Positions 53,016 through 63,813 of a stretch of 64,000 bases of DNA are shown here, one piece after another. A program made the position numbers and the translations under genes. Under the pieces are notes generated by a model. It was given only the letters and a program-made list of their open reading frames with translations. It was not told the origin of the DNA and did not search any database. The DNA is taken from assembly GCF_020080835.1 (NCBI RefSeq), contig NC_058163.1, positions 12,627,113-12,691,112 of the forward strand. The letters are read 5' to 3'. Each line of letters starts with the position of its first letter. The stretch's first letter is position 1. The DNA comes from Cotesia glomerata (taxonomy: Eukaryota > Arthropoda > Insecta > Hymenoptera > Braconidae).

Positions 53016-53970
53016 AATTTCGGTGTCAAAGTTGGACCCAGAGACTTTTACACCGTCGTGTAAGTGTGAAAAGTCGGTGTAAAATTTCCTCCGTGTGAAA
53101 TTTTTACTCGTGTAAATTTAACACGGTTTTAATTACTGTTTCACATCATTCCGTGTTATTATATTTATAACTTTGCAAATTTAATAACGATTACTAGTAA
53201 CTTTGCAGTCACCATGTGACTGTCATGACTTGTGAGCTATTAATAAGTAAAATTTTGCTTTATTAAATAATAACATTTATTAAATTGCATTGTACTTTTT
53301 TAATTATTGACATTTTTCAAGATATAAGCTCATTCTGATGTTACACTCATGAAGAGCTTTCGTTTGAGTACCCACATACATTTTGATATATTTTTCATAT
53401 ATACATATATATGAATATATATGAAAAATGATATGGGTACTTAAATGAAAGGTCCGATAAGTGTAACATCGGGATGAGCTTATATCTTTAAAAATGTCAA
53501 TAGTTCACAAGAAACAAGGTGATTTCTTAATTATGTATCTAGAAATAGAGCATTTTCAAATGTAGCCTGAAACTTAACATCATAAATTGACTATTGGTGA
53601 GAATAATATAAAACAATGAAAAGGTACAACTCCAGGTCAAAACTTTTCCAACGATATTAAATTTAACAATAAAAATTTTATTTTACTCCGTAAAAAGCAT
53701 AACATAAAAATAAATATACTTTTCAATATTTTTTTCTACATGTTTATATTTATAATCTAATATCGTACAAGCCTGAAAGTAAACAATCAAATTATATTAA
53801 TTAATGAGAAATTTTTAGGATGTACATTTGCACGCTTGATTGTGTAAAATTAAAGATTCTCACCGTTCAAATTTAACGTTACACTTAGTGCGATTTTTAC
53901 ATGGTCCATGTTAAAAATTTTTACACCGAATCATTTACACCTCACTGAGTCCAATAAATTTTTTATAGTG
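53016..53970. mobile_element. CACTGTAAAAAATT TIR element, copy 1
   Basis: Begins CACTGTAAAAAATTTCGGTG and ends AAATTTTTTATAGTG. Inside are the words ACACCGTCGTGTAAG, CACATCATTCCGTGTTATTA, GATATAAGCTCATTC and its inverted partner GGGATGAGCTTATATC. The complete sequence recurs in inverted orientation at 54156-55150. Non-coding, with a TATATA palindrome in the middle (53390-53425). Confidence 0.75.
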
Positions 53971-54155
53971 TTGGCTCACAATTTAACTGTTTTTCGAATT
54001 TATAAAATAATCTAAATTTACCAACAAAAAAAATTTCTTTACTTAGACTTTAACTTAACCCGTTGAGGACATACGGCGTCCAGTGGACCCCAGGCGAACT
54101 TTGAGGCAATTTTTAATTTAGAAGGATATTTATAAATGAGACTTCGTGTGCTATA

Positions 54156-55150
54156 CACTGTAAAAAATTTGTTGAACTCGGTGTGATATAAAAATTTTTA
54201 ACACGGACGGTGTGAAAATCGCACAAAGTGTAATGGTAAATTTTAACGGTGTAAATCCTGCATTTTACACCATCAAGCATGTAAATGTATTTCCTAAAAA
54301 TTTCTCATTAATTAATATAATTTGATTATTTGGTTTCAGGCTTGTACGATGTTAGATTATAAGTATAAACATGTAGAAATAAATAATTAAAAGTATATTT
54401 TTTATTGATATTATACTATTTTACGGAGTAAAATAAAATTTTTATGGTTAAATTTAGTATCGTTGAAAAAATTTTGACTTGGAGTTGTGCCTCTTCATGG
54501 TTTCATATCATTCTTACCAATAGTCAATTTATGATGATAAGTATTTACGCTGCATTCAAAAATGCTCTATTTCTAGATACATAATTAAGAAATGACATTC
54601 CTATCTTGTGAACTATTGACATTTTTAAAGATATAAGCTCATCCTGATGTTACACTCATCACGACCCTTCATTTGAGTACCCACATCAATTTTTCATATA
54701 TTTATATGAGTACCCACATCAATTTTTCATATATTTATATATATAATACATATGTATATTTGAAAAATATATCAATAATGCATGTGGTTACTCCAATGAA
54801 AGCTCTTTATGAGTGTATCATCGGGATGAGCTTATATCTTGACAAACGTCAATAGTTAAAAAAGTACAGTGCAATTTAACAAAAATAATTATTTTATAAA
54901 GCAAAATTTTCTTTATTTATAAATGACAAGTCACGGCAGTAACATATTGACTGCAAGGTTACTAGTAATCGTTATTAAATTTGCAAAGTTATTTATATAA
55001 TAACACGGAATGATGTGAAACAGTAAATTACACTGTGTTAAATTTACACGAGTGAAAATTTTACACGGAGGAAATTTTACTCCGACTTTTTACACTTAAA
55101 CGACGGTGTAGAAGTCTCTGGGTTTAACTTTACACCGAAATTTTTTACAG
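54156..55150. mobile_element. CACTGTAAAAAATT TIR element, copy 2 (inverted), nested
   Basis: It is the inverse counterpart of 53016-53970, inserted in the left part of the piggyBac-like element. Differences include a duplicated ATTTGAGTACCCACATCAAT segment near 54672-54715. The pair makes a long inverted repeat with a 185-bp spacer. Confidence 0.75.
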
Positions 55151-55500
55151 CATATGTTGTCGGTTGAAATCTACGTTATAAGTTGTGATAAGTCACAAAG
55201 GTAACCCTTTCCTAAATTAAATGAAATAATGCTGTGAAGCGGGAAAGAACAGGAGTTACGGATTATTTATTACGTGAAGCGTTCCAACATTCACGTAACA
55301 AGGATATTGGGGAAGGAAAGGGTTTGAGAAAGGAGTAAGGAAAAGAACTTCTTAATGTGAGTTTATAGAATAAGCGAGAAAAAATTTCGGAATAGCTCGG
55401 ACTGGGACTCGACATTCTAAGCGACTGACTAAAATTCGTAACTTCAAACTTCAGAATAAATATATTTTGTTCGAACTTCAACAAATATTGATTTTTTCCC
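55150..55500. other. Remaining piggyBac-like body, no gene
   Basis: The - strand frame 55263-55484 is short and Ser/Phe-rich with no recognisable motif. I see no transposase motif. Confidence 0.4.
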
Positions 55501-56271
55501 TTACAATATATTATTTTTCGAATAAAATGGCGTCGGTTTTTTTTTTAATATCGTAAAATCAAAATTTCTGCGACTTTTTTTATAAAAAAATGTTCAATTT
55601 AGTTCGTTTTTTTTTTCTAAACGCTTTTTCAGTATTTTTAAATTATTATAAACTAACAATAACTATTAAGATATTTACAGGGAATGTTATACTAAAATTT
55701 GGTGCCAGTTTAGAATCAATACATCACATAGGAAACGAATTAGAACTGTTTTGCTGAGTGGGGTCCACTGAACCCCGTGTGTCCTTAATTATGTGTTAAC
55801 GCAATTTTTTCGACATGTGTCCTCAACGGGTTAAGGGTAATTGAAATAAATTATTGGGATAATTCGAACATGACAACTTCATTAACTTTGTGAAAATGAA
55901 AAAAAAAAACTCAACATTATTTTACTTTCATTATAAAATTATATATTTTTGATTAAAAATCAAGTACTTGCTAATTTGTATTAGGACTAATCTAAGAAGC
56001 ACACAAAATAAATTTTCTGTGTGTGTTTCGGGACTTACCTCGGGAGCCATAAGGGCGTACAAAAAAATAATTTTTTGAGAATCTATGTAATAATGTTCTA
56101 AAATCATTATGCTGACAAACAATTAAAATCTTAGAAAAATATTTTCTTTTTTACTGAGAAAAAATTTAAATACAAAAATTTTCCTTTTGCAGTATTACAC
56201 TTTTATAACATTTTTACATCGATTTTTATGGAAAAACAAAAATTTTTTTACCACCTTATGGTTCCTTGCAC

Positions 56272-56968
56272 AGAAAGAAAGATTTCTTGACTGGAGAACA
56301 AAATTCTTGTCTCAAGTAAATTTTCGATCGCCCGAAGGAAGACCGAAGTTGTGTTGGCTGAAGTAAAAATTTTTCTTGAAATTCTATTCTTGGTGGAAGT
56401 AATTTTTTCTTAATTCAAATTGTCATAAATACTTGATACAATAAATTTTTATATTTGATCAAGATTTTTAGATACTTTAGGGAAGCAGCGCCACCTACTT
56501 CAGCTGAGAAAAAAATTATCTCATCTTGAGAAAATTTTTCTCTTGAATATTTGATACCCATTTTAGATCATTTTAGCGCACAATTATACATATTAAATGA
56601 AAAAAAAATGATTCAATATTATTTGATCTTCTCATTTGACATGTTAGTCAATAGAAATATTAATGAAAATTTACTATCAAGATATTTAATTTTTTGGAGA
56701 AAGAGAAAAATTTTCTCAAGACAAGAAAATTTAATTCTGTCAAGAACTTAATTTTTTGGAGCAAGAGAGAAATTTTCTCAAAACAAGAAAAATTTTCTTG
56801 ACTTAAATAAATTGTCTTGGATCAAGAAACGTATTTCTTGAAGCAAGAGAATTGATTTGTTGGAATAAGTGAAATTCCTTGTGTCAAAAAAAAATTTTTT
56901 TTTCGCCCAAGTAAATAGTTATGAAGAAAAATATTTTCTTGGCTCAAGTGAACCTTTCTTTCTATGTG
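56272..56968. mobile_element. TIR element rich in TTCTTGA/TCAAGAA words
   Basis: Begins GCACAGAAAGAAAGATTTCTTG and ends CTTTCTTTCTATGTGGTGC. Inside, TTTTCTC-AAGA-CAAGAAAAT and its relatives occur at least ten times in both orientations. Similar TTCTTGAATCAAGA stretches are found at 5775, 8810, 50385 and 51310, where other elements have inserted into them. Confidence 0.6.
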
Positions 56969-57003
56969 GTGCCATAGAGATGAACGAGAATTGTGAGTCC
57001 TTA

Positions 57004-57165
57004 CTCTCTAAACATGAATTAGTGAAAATTCACTTGAATAAGTGAATATTCACTATTTCCAAGTGCCAATCGTACCACTGATTCGAACCAGTGGTACGAT
57101 TGGCACTCGGAAATAGTGAATATTCACTTATTCAAGTGAATTTTCACTAATTCATGTTTAGAGAG
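57004..57165. mobile_element. Near-perfect 162-bp foldback with TA duplication
   Basis: CTCTCTAAACATGAATTAGT ... GTGCCAATCGTACCACTG is followed, after a 7-base loop, by CAGTGGTACGATTGGCAC ... ACTAATTCATGTTTAGAGAG. TA stands on both sides (57002-57003, 57166-57167). The arms differ at only one or two positions, implying recent insertion or strong constraint. It lies in the intron 60 bases after exon B. Confidence 0.75.
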
Positions 57166-57226
57166 TATGGTATTTCTAACGCAATTCACTAAGTAATTTC
57201 GTATTTAATACGTAATTTATCTTTAC

Positions 57227-57565
57227 CTTTCTTAATTTTCCATAGCAAAAATTCTTTGCTACTCATCTTCTCTGTTTCTTTCTTTTCTTCCTCCGTCAAT
57301 TCTTCTTCTATTTCATCAATATTATCATCTTCTGATTCATAATCAATAGTACCAGTATTAGCACTAATACTAGCCCCGCTATCAGCACTAGTACTAGCAC
57401 CAGTATCAGCTCTAGCATCAGCACTACTACCGGCAGTACAAAATTGAATATTTTCGATATTTTCATCATCATCTAATCCAATCTCACTTCCAATATCACT
57501 CAGACAGTTTTCATCCTCATTAATGTCAACGGGTTTTGATAAATCTTGAGAGTTTTCATAATAAT
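57227..57565 (-). CDS. Internal exon of the unrecognised host gene (exon B)
   Basis: 339 bases between a classic pyrimidine-rich acceptor (TTCTTTCCTCTGTTCTTATT ... TATAG, AG at 57567-57566) and donor GTAAAG (57226 leftward). 112 complete codons are open: NSQDLSKPVDINEDE, a run of ADxGAS-type repeats (ADTGASTSADSGASISA), an acidic stretch (EDDNIDEIEEELTEEE) and KEFLLWKIKK. The protein looks acidic and disordered. The one-base and two-base overhangs match exons A and C. No family recognised. Confidence 0.6.
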
Positions 57566-58469
57566 CTATACGAGTAACAACAAAAGCAATAAGAACAGAG
57601 GAAAGAATTATATCGTGTTATTAAAGCAAAAAAAAAAAAACGACATTTGGCCGCAACCGACATAGATAAGTAAATTCCTTGTTTAAATCTTGAAAAAAAC
57701 ACGTTATTAAAAGGCAATCATGTCTTAAAATTGATTTTTTATTTTATTTTTGTAAATAACGATATAAGACCGACTACAACAAATAGATATTTGAAGACAT
57801 CTACCTAAAGAATAAGATTTGTTACAGATGAAAGTCATTTGATGGTAAAAGCTAAAAATTAATTTATTCTTGATTTTTTTTAAATTTTTCCCCTTCTACG
57901 AAATAATTTGAAAAAAGTATCAAAAGTTTACAAATAATATCTTAAATTGAAGATAATCATGTTTGAAATAAATTTATTAGATTTGAGCTAACTTTTACGG
58001 CTTAAAAATTATCTAGAGAAAAAGGGCCGAAATACGTTCATTAAAAAATTTTTTCAATTTTTCAAAATTACGGAATTAATTGAAAAAATCATCAAAACTA
58101 GCGAATAATACTTAAATTGAAGGTAATTAAATTGTTTGAGATAAATTTGATAGGTTTTATCTATCTTTTACATCTGAAAAATAATTTACATAAAATATAC
58201 GAAATTCAAAATTTTTTTAAAATAAAAAAAATTTTCGAAGACCCACAACTCATAAACTAACCGGCCGATCTAATTTTGCTCATCTTCAAATTTGATCCTA
58301 GTATTGATCCACAGAAAAAGCCCACAAAAATATAATAGATAGATTTCTAAATTAATGTACATAAAACATGTCAGATGTTTTTTTTTTTTTAATTTTTTAT
58401 AATAAAAAAAATAGAGCCCCATATCTACACGACTACCAATTATTTTTTATATTAAGATGCAATACTTAC
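57566..58469 (-). other. Intron between exons A and B
   Basis: AT-rich; two similar 180-bp stretches at about 57830-58030 and 58065-58260 (TAAATTGAAG.TAAT, GATAAATTT, AAAAATTATCTA) suggest an old tandem duplication. No gene. Confidence 0.5.
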
Positions 58470-58676
58470 AATCCAGAACTCTACGAAAATCTATAAAATT
58501 TTCTGCAAACTCAAGAAATTCTGACCGAGTAATCAATTTCAATTTCCATTGCTCATTTACTTCCGAAATAGTTTTAATTTTTTGGCGATTTTCGATTTGA
58601 CCAGTCTGACGCTTCTTTAAACTGACTATTGCCAAATAGTCATCAACGGCGTCGCATTGCTTTTCTCTCAATTTTG
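58470..58676 (-). CDS. Exon of the unrecognised host gene (exon A)
   Basis: 207 bases from acceptor TTTCAG (AG at 58678-58677) to donor GTAAGT (58469 leftward), with 68 open codons: KLREKQCDAVDDYLAIVSL, ISEVNEQWKLKLITRSEFLE, FAENFIDFRRVLD. It is the most structured part of the gene (helical, with aromatic positions). The last base T plus AT from exon B makes a Tyr codon. A solo LTR ends seven bases upstream of the exon, inside the acceptor region. Exons further upstream were not found. Confidence 0.55.
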
Positions 58677-58683
58677 CTGAAAC

Positions 58684-60896
58684 TGAAACGGGATGATTTG
58701 TTTCCCTTGGTCGCCCCTTTTTACTCTTAAGGGCGCCACTGGATTTTTGGACTCAGTATCCAGAAACTGGACCAGAACATGGAGTATTAGGTCAGGGTCG
58801 TGAGAGATTGCTGAAAGGAAACTAAAATTTAGACAGAGAAATTCGTTTAACAAAATTCTTTATTTTCCACTCCCTTTTACAGTTGAAATAATGGCCAAGA
58901 TAACAACATATAAAATTTCATGGATAACAATCACACTCACGCTCACTCTCATACAGTATATTTCACGCTGTCCAGCTAGACCCTCACGTGGTTGCAGTAC
59001 CCGATGCCTATTGGACTCTCACGGTACTCTATCTACTTCGCGTCATCCCCTGGACCTCTAACGCTACTCTAACTTAGTTCGCGCGGTCTCACGGACTCTC
59101 ACGCCACTGAGCTGGACCCGGACGTGACTGCACACGTTGTCCACACAGCGCACGCTGTCCCCCAAACTTCACGCTACTCTAAGAGAACTACCCCGAAGCA
59201 GGATAGCCCCTTTACTCCCACACAAACACACTCCATTCCAATTTCCAATAATAACAATAATAACGCTTGAATTCCAATTTATAACTAATTTTCAAAATAT
59301 TATTTTCCTACTTAATATTTCTAAAATTCTTATTCATCATTTTCCGAATTATAAATTACAAATTCCTATTATCTAAATTACTGCCGTATCTTCAACTTCT
59401 ACAACAATAATTATCCAAATTAAAATTCCAATTCATCGAGGATTAAATCCATTCATTATGTCCGAGAAATTACTAAATAAATTTTAATCTTTATTTTAAC
59501 AAAATTAAATAAATTCCTATAATCGAGTAAACTTAAATCTTTTATATTATTTAATTTAATCCAAATTATTTTATTTCGAGCTATTTTATTTAATCCAGTA
59601 ATCAGCAGTAAATTTTACTAAATTTATTTTCCAACACAAAAGTGAAATTTGGCAAAAGATTATTCTATTGTATTTTATTATGTGTTTCTTAAAACTTAAT
59701 ATTTCATTTTACTTGAGTTTATTTTATTTCAAACAAACGGAGACTTTTGTTTCGACCTGGAGTGTCCTCTACTCAGCGTTCTCGCGCGGGACAAGATGGC
59801 TGACGCTCTTGCTCGGTCTTGCGTCTCTGTCGCAAGTCTTTAGTGTAATTTTTTTTTTTTTTTTTTTTTGACGAATTTTTATCATTTTTATTTTCTACCC
59901 TTTTTTTTACTAAATAATTTAGATTAACAATTATATTTATTTTAATGATTATTTCCTGACTCTAGATTTATTTAAATTATGACAAATATTAAATAATGCG
60001 CCAAATAATTTATTAAAATAATTTTAGTTTGGAATAAATTTTTGTCTCAAATAATTCTAATTTAGCGGTTTACTCAATTCTATTTCTATTGGCTTAAGCC
60101 AGATTATTATTCAAAGATTTTAATTAATTAAATTTTACACATGGCGTAAAGATCTGGAATTAATAACCCGAACTAAATGCCTAGTATTATTAACCCCGAC
60201 AGGCCTACGTGTAAAATTAGTAATGACCAAGACAAATTATTTTCCCTAGACAAATTAATCAATAACCCGAAACCTGTCCTGGTATTATTAATTAATTGGT
60301 TTATAATTTTCTCTAATTTTAATGTTAAATTTAATTAAATAATTTATTGACTAGCGATTGTGACCGAACGCGAAATGGCGGTGACCTTCAGCCGACGTGT
60401 TGCCTGGCTGACGCCGCAGACCCGAGAATTAAAATCAGACATGATATTTGTACCTGAAGTTTTTTTTCGTTTTTATATTCTAAATACTCGTGCACTCCCT
60501 CGAAGAGCTGCGACTCCTTCTGTCCAGGCTGGTGTAACTTTCTCCTCGGATCAATCTGCTTGGCGTCAAAACTCTGGTCACCGTCACTCGTGCTCTGGGT
60601 ATTTTCTCAAGCCTGTAACCGCAAATCAGCATTAGAAATTATTACAATTTAGAATTAATTTACGCAAGCTGGCAGGCGGCCTAGCAAGCAATAAATTAAT
60701 TGAGTTTTTATCGCTTGGTTCTACTTAAATCGCTTCCCCTTCGGGGACTTATTTATTACTTATAGCTAGAGGCGCGAGTACTTCGGAGCAGAGCGCCCTG
60801 TGATCCGTCGATAAACTAACTGGCGCAGGCTAGGAACCACACATGGGTAATACAGGGACTGTAACACTCCGTTACACTCCGTTACAAAACATTATT
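58684..60896 (-). mobile_element. Solo LTR, 2.2 kb, with AAAC target duplication
   Basis: The segment reads TGAAACGGG ... CTCCGTTACA on + (TGTAACGGAG ... CCCGTTTCA on -), that is TG...CA in either direction, and is flanked by AAAC at 58680-58683 and 60897-60900. The interior has GC-rich blocks (CTCACGGACTCTCACGCC near 59090, GGCGGTGACCTTCAGCCG near 60375) and no gag/pol. CACTCCGTTA is repeated at the end. Orientation is uncertain; the TGTAACGGAG start favours -. The open frames 59137-59376 and 60360-60635 are in the LTR and have no gene features. Confidence 0.65.
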
Positions 60897-60907
60897 TTGA
60901 ATCGAAT

Positions 60908-61951
60908 TAAAAAATTAGGAAAACCGTTGACCCTAAAGGCCGTCCCTGTAACTTCTCGCTAATTCTATACCTAGCTGCTTAAAATTGCATTTATGACGTT
61001 TTTGAGCTCAAAGAGCTCAAAAATATAATTTATATACTATTTTGAGCTCTCCAGACTCAAAAATATAATTTATATGCTATTTTGAGCTCTCCGGACTCAA
61101 AGAGATATCTTTTCTATACTTTTGAGCTCTTCGAGCTGAAAAGTCTGATAGAAGTTTCATAGAACACTATTTTTTGAATTTTTAAACCACAATAACTTTT
61201 GAATGAATGAACTGATTTCCACGTGGTTGACAGAATTCGACGCAGTTTTTGAAGCCTTATAGAAAATTTTTAAGTTCAATTTGATGGAACAATGAATCTC
61301 GAAATTATTGCGAAAAAACACTATTTTCGGTTTTTCTTCCGTTCACGATATCTTTTGAACGAATCAATCAATTTTGATCAGATTAGCGGTGATCAACATA
61401 GTTTTTCAAGGTTAAGAGCTGATTAGTTTTTAAAGTTGATCGATGAAGCCGTTTCAATGTTATTCCAAAAAAAACTACTTTTAAAAAAAATTTCTTTTAC
61501 AACTTTTTACGATTTTTCGATATTTATCAGTCCGAATAGGTCCAAATAGTATTCAAAATTTGAGTTTGGCCACGTCCTTTCAAATAGCGCCAACCGCGAT
61601 GAAATTGGTCAAAGTCTGATAGAAGTTTCATGTAACATTATTTTTTGAATTTTTAAACCGTAATAACTTTTGAATGAATCAACCGATTTTGACCGAGCTG
61701 GTGGCGATCAACGTGGTTTTTTATGTTAAGAGCTGATTAGTTTTTAGAATTAATCAATAAAGCCGTTTAAAAGTTATTCCAAAAAATGGACATTTGAAAA
61801 AATTTTTTTAAATATTTTTTTTGAGATTTCTCTAAATCTACCGGTTCGAATCGGTCCAATTAGTATTCACAATCTTAGTTTGGTCAAGTCCCTTCGAATG
61901 GCACCAACCGCGATGAAATCAGTCGAGCCGTTCAAAAGTTATGAGAGGTTT

Positions 61952-62023
<72 letters not shown>
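60908..62023 (-). repeat. TTAACTTCCCGC repeat, reversed, 3' part with partial duplication
   Basis: Starts at the family's 3' end (AAATTAGGAAAACCGTTGAC on +), passes the GAGCTC pairs and ends in a CA tract (61956-62023) into which R1 copy 3 is inserted. The segment TCTGATAGAAGTTTCAT ... ATAACTTTTGAATGAAT appears twice (61145 and 61615), so part of the repeat is tandemly duplicated. The family's 5' half is missing. Confidence 0.8.
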
Positions 62024-62025
<2 letters not shown>

Positions 62026-62564
62026 GGGGCAGAAGAGATACTGCTACCGGGCGCGTCTCCCCGAGCGGATGGGAGAACGCTCGCTGTCCTTGGATGACAC
62101 TTAATCTCTTAGTTGATGAGGTACAGTGGGTAGGAGCCAAGCAAAATAACCAAACAAAATACGCTCCCGTGGACAAAACTCCCCTTTAATGGGTTGGTCG
62201 CACTAACTGACCTAACAAGACGATCGTTCTCTGCTGTGACCCACTGGGAGTGACCGGAACCTGTATCGTAGTTTCCGACGATGCAGGCCACGGCTGATGT
62301 GAGCTTGCTCTACCGAGGTGTAAGTTGCAGCAGTGGATCAGGAGCCAGCCACTTCGGGCCTTGATCAGGAAGTACGCAGTGAGTGTTAGAGATCGGAATC
62401 TTCACCGCTCCGAGCGAGTCTAGTCCGTCCATGTATTCCGGGACTGGCTAAGTGTCGGCTAGGCCTCAGGGAACTGGGGTAGGAGTACTATCTCCGAGGG
62501 TACACCCGTTCCTAGTTATGGCAACCCGCTCCACTCCGTACGATGCGCTGGTAAATTAAAAAGT

Positions 62565-63813
62565 ATGAGTAATTCAAAGGAAACGAACAAAAGTGGAAAC
62601 GGGCTACATGCCCAACAAGCAGCGATTGACGCAAGCGCTGAAATGAAGCTTTCGCAAGCGCTCAAACGCCTTGAAAAGCTGATCAGTGAGTTGAATGATT
62701 TCGTTCAACCAAAGGTCAACATTCACAAAGAGATTAAATCCAAGATGACTGGTGTAACTAACGCCCTTCAAAGGTTTGAGAAGCTGGACGAGGAGTGGCG
62801 CTCATCATTGCAGCGCATATCCCATCAACAAGTCAGGTAAGAGAAAAAATCGACCTTCTCCTGACCCAACAATCAGCCAAGCCATGAAGAAAAAGGATTT
62901 GAAGAAAAGCCCTCCACAAGGAGCGGCAGGGCGATGCGACGAACAGGAAAAAGCGTCAGTCTGGCAAAAAGTTCAGTCCAAGCAAGAGCTAAAGCGACAG
63001 AAGAAAGAGATGCTCTCAAAACAGACGTCAAAGGAGCCCCGACCTGAACCCAAGCGAAAGAAACCGCGGAAATGGATCAGACCGGATGCCCTCATCATTC
63101 GGCTGACAGAGAAAGCAAAGTACGCCGAGATCCTGCGTCGAATAAAACAGGATGTCCCTGACGACCAGGTCCGCAGTACGGTAGAGAAGATCAATAAGAC
63201 CAATGCTGGAGATATGCTGATAACTCTTTCGAGGAAGAGCACCGACAAAGGCCAAACATTGAGAAAGACCATTGCAGACATTCTGAAAGAAGACGCAAAA
63301 GTAACCTGCAAAGGACCACAGGAGGTAATTGAGATCCGAGACGTCGATGATGACACAACTAAGGATCACATCCAGGGTGCCCTACAGGAGGAAGCTGGAG
63401 ATGGCTGTGAGATACCACTAGAGGCAATCAAGATCCGTAAGGCCTATAGAGGTACTCAAATTGCCACAGTAATTCTACCAGCAGCAACAGCACAGAAACT
63501 ACTGGATGGAAGTAGCAAAATCCGGATTGGTTGGGTTAATTGCCGAATAAGGACTACGAAGAGACCTATTCAATGCTTTAAATGCTGGCATTTCGGACAT
63601 CATGGATCCCAGTGCAGAAGCAAGGTGGACCGGTCGAAGCTTTGCATCAGGTGCGGACAAGAAGGGCACAAGATTGCTGATTGTAAAAATCCCGCCAAAT
63701 GTGCATTATGTGCTGAGATTGAAAGTGCAGAGAATGTTGCCCACCATGCCGGTACCCATAAGTGCCCGTTATTTCAGGATGCACTCCAGAAGTTGACGAA
63801 CAAACAAGCATGA
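62565..63813 (+). pseudogene. ORF1 (zinc-knuckle RNA-binding protein) of R1 copy 3, frameshifted by deletion
   Basis: ATG 62565 (MSNSKETNKSGNGLHAQQ). The frame stays open to 62840, where an internal deletion of about 110 bases (relative to copy 1) shifts it; the rest is read in another frame to TGA 63811-63813. The C-terminal half has CFKCWHFGHHGSQC, CIRCGQEGHKIADC and a third CALC knuckle, complete here but frameshifted in copy 1. Apart from the deletion I see no premature stop. Confidence 0.85.

Larger units (their letters stand above)
54059..55830. mobile_element. piggyBac-like element, TTAA target duplication
   Basis: Perfect 12-base inverted ends CCCGTTGAGGAC (54059-54070) and GTCCTCAACGGG (55819-55830) are flanked by TTAA at 54055-54058 and 55831-55834, the piggyBac signature. 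Sub-terminal GTCCAGTGGACCCC at the left and GGGGTCCACTGAACCCC at the right also pair. No transposase is present; a 995-bp CACTGTAAA element is nested in it. The remaining body is under 800 bases, so it is a MITE. Confidence 0.75.

Noticed and set aside
55931..56122. 63-codon - strand frame
   Set aside because: AT-rich, no motif, partly made of a dispersed CATAAGGGCGTA repeat.
58684..60896. Protein-coding gene in the GC-richer 59000-60640 segment
   Set aside because: Frames are short and without motifs, while TG...CA ends and a 4-bp duplication indicate an LTR.
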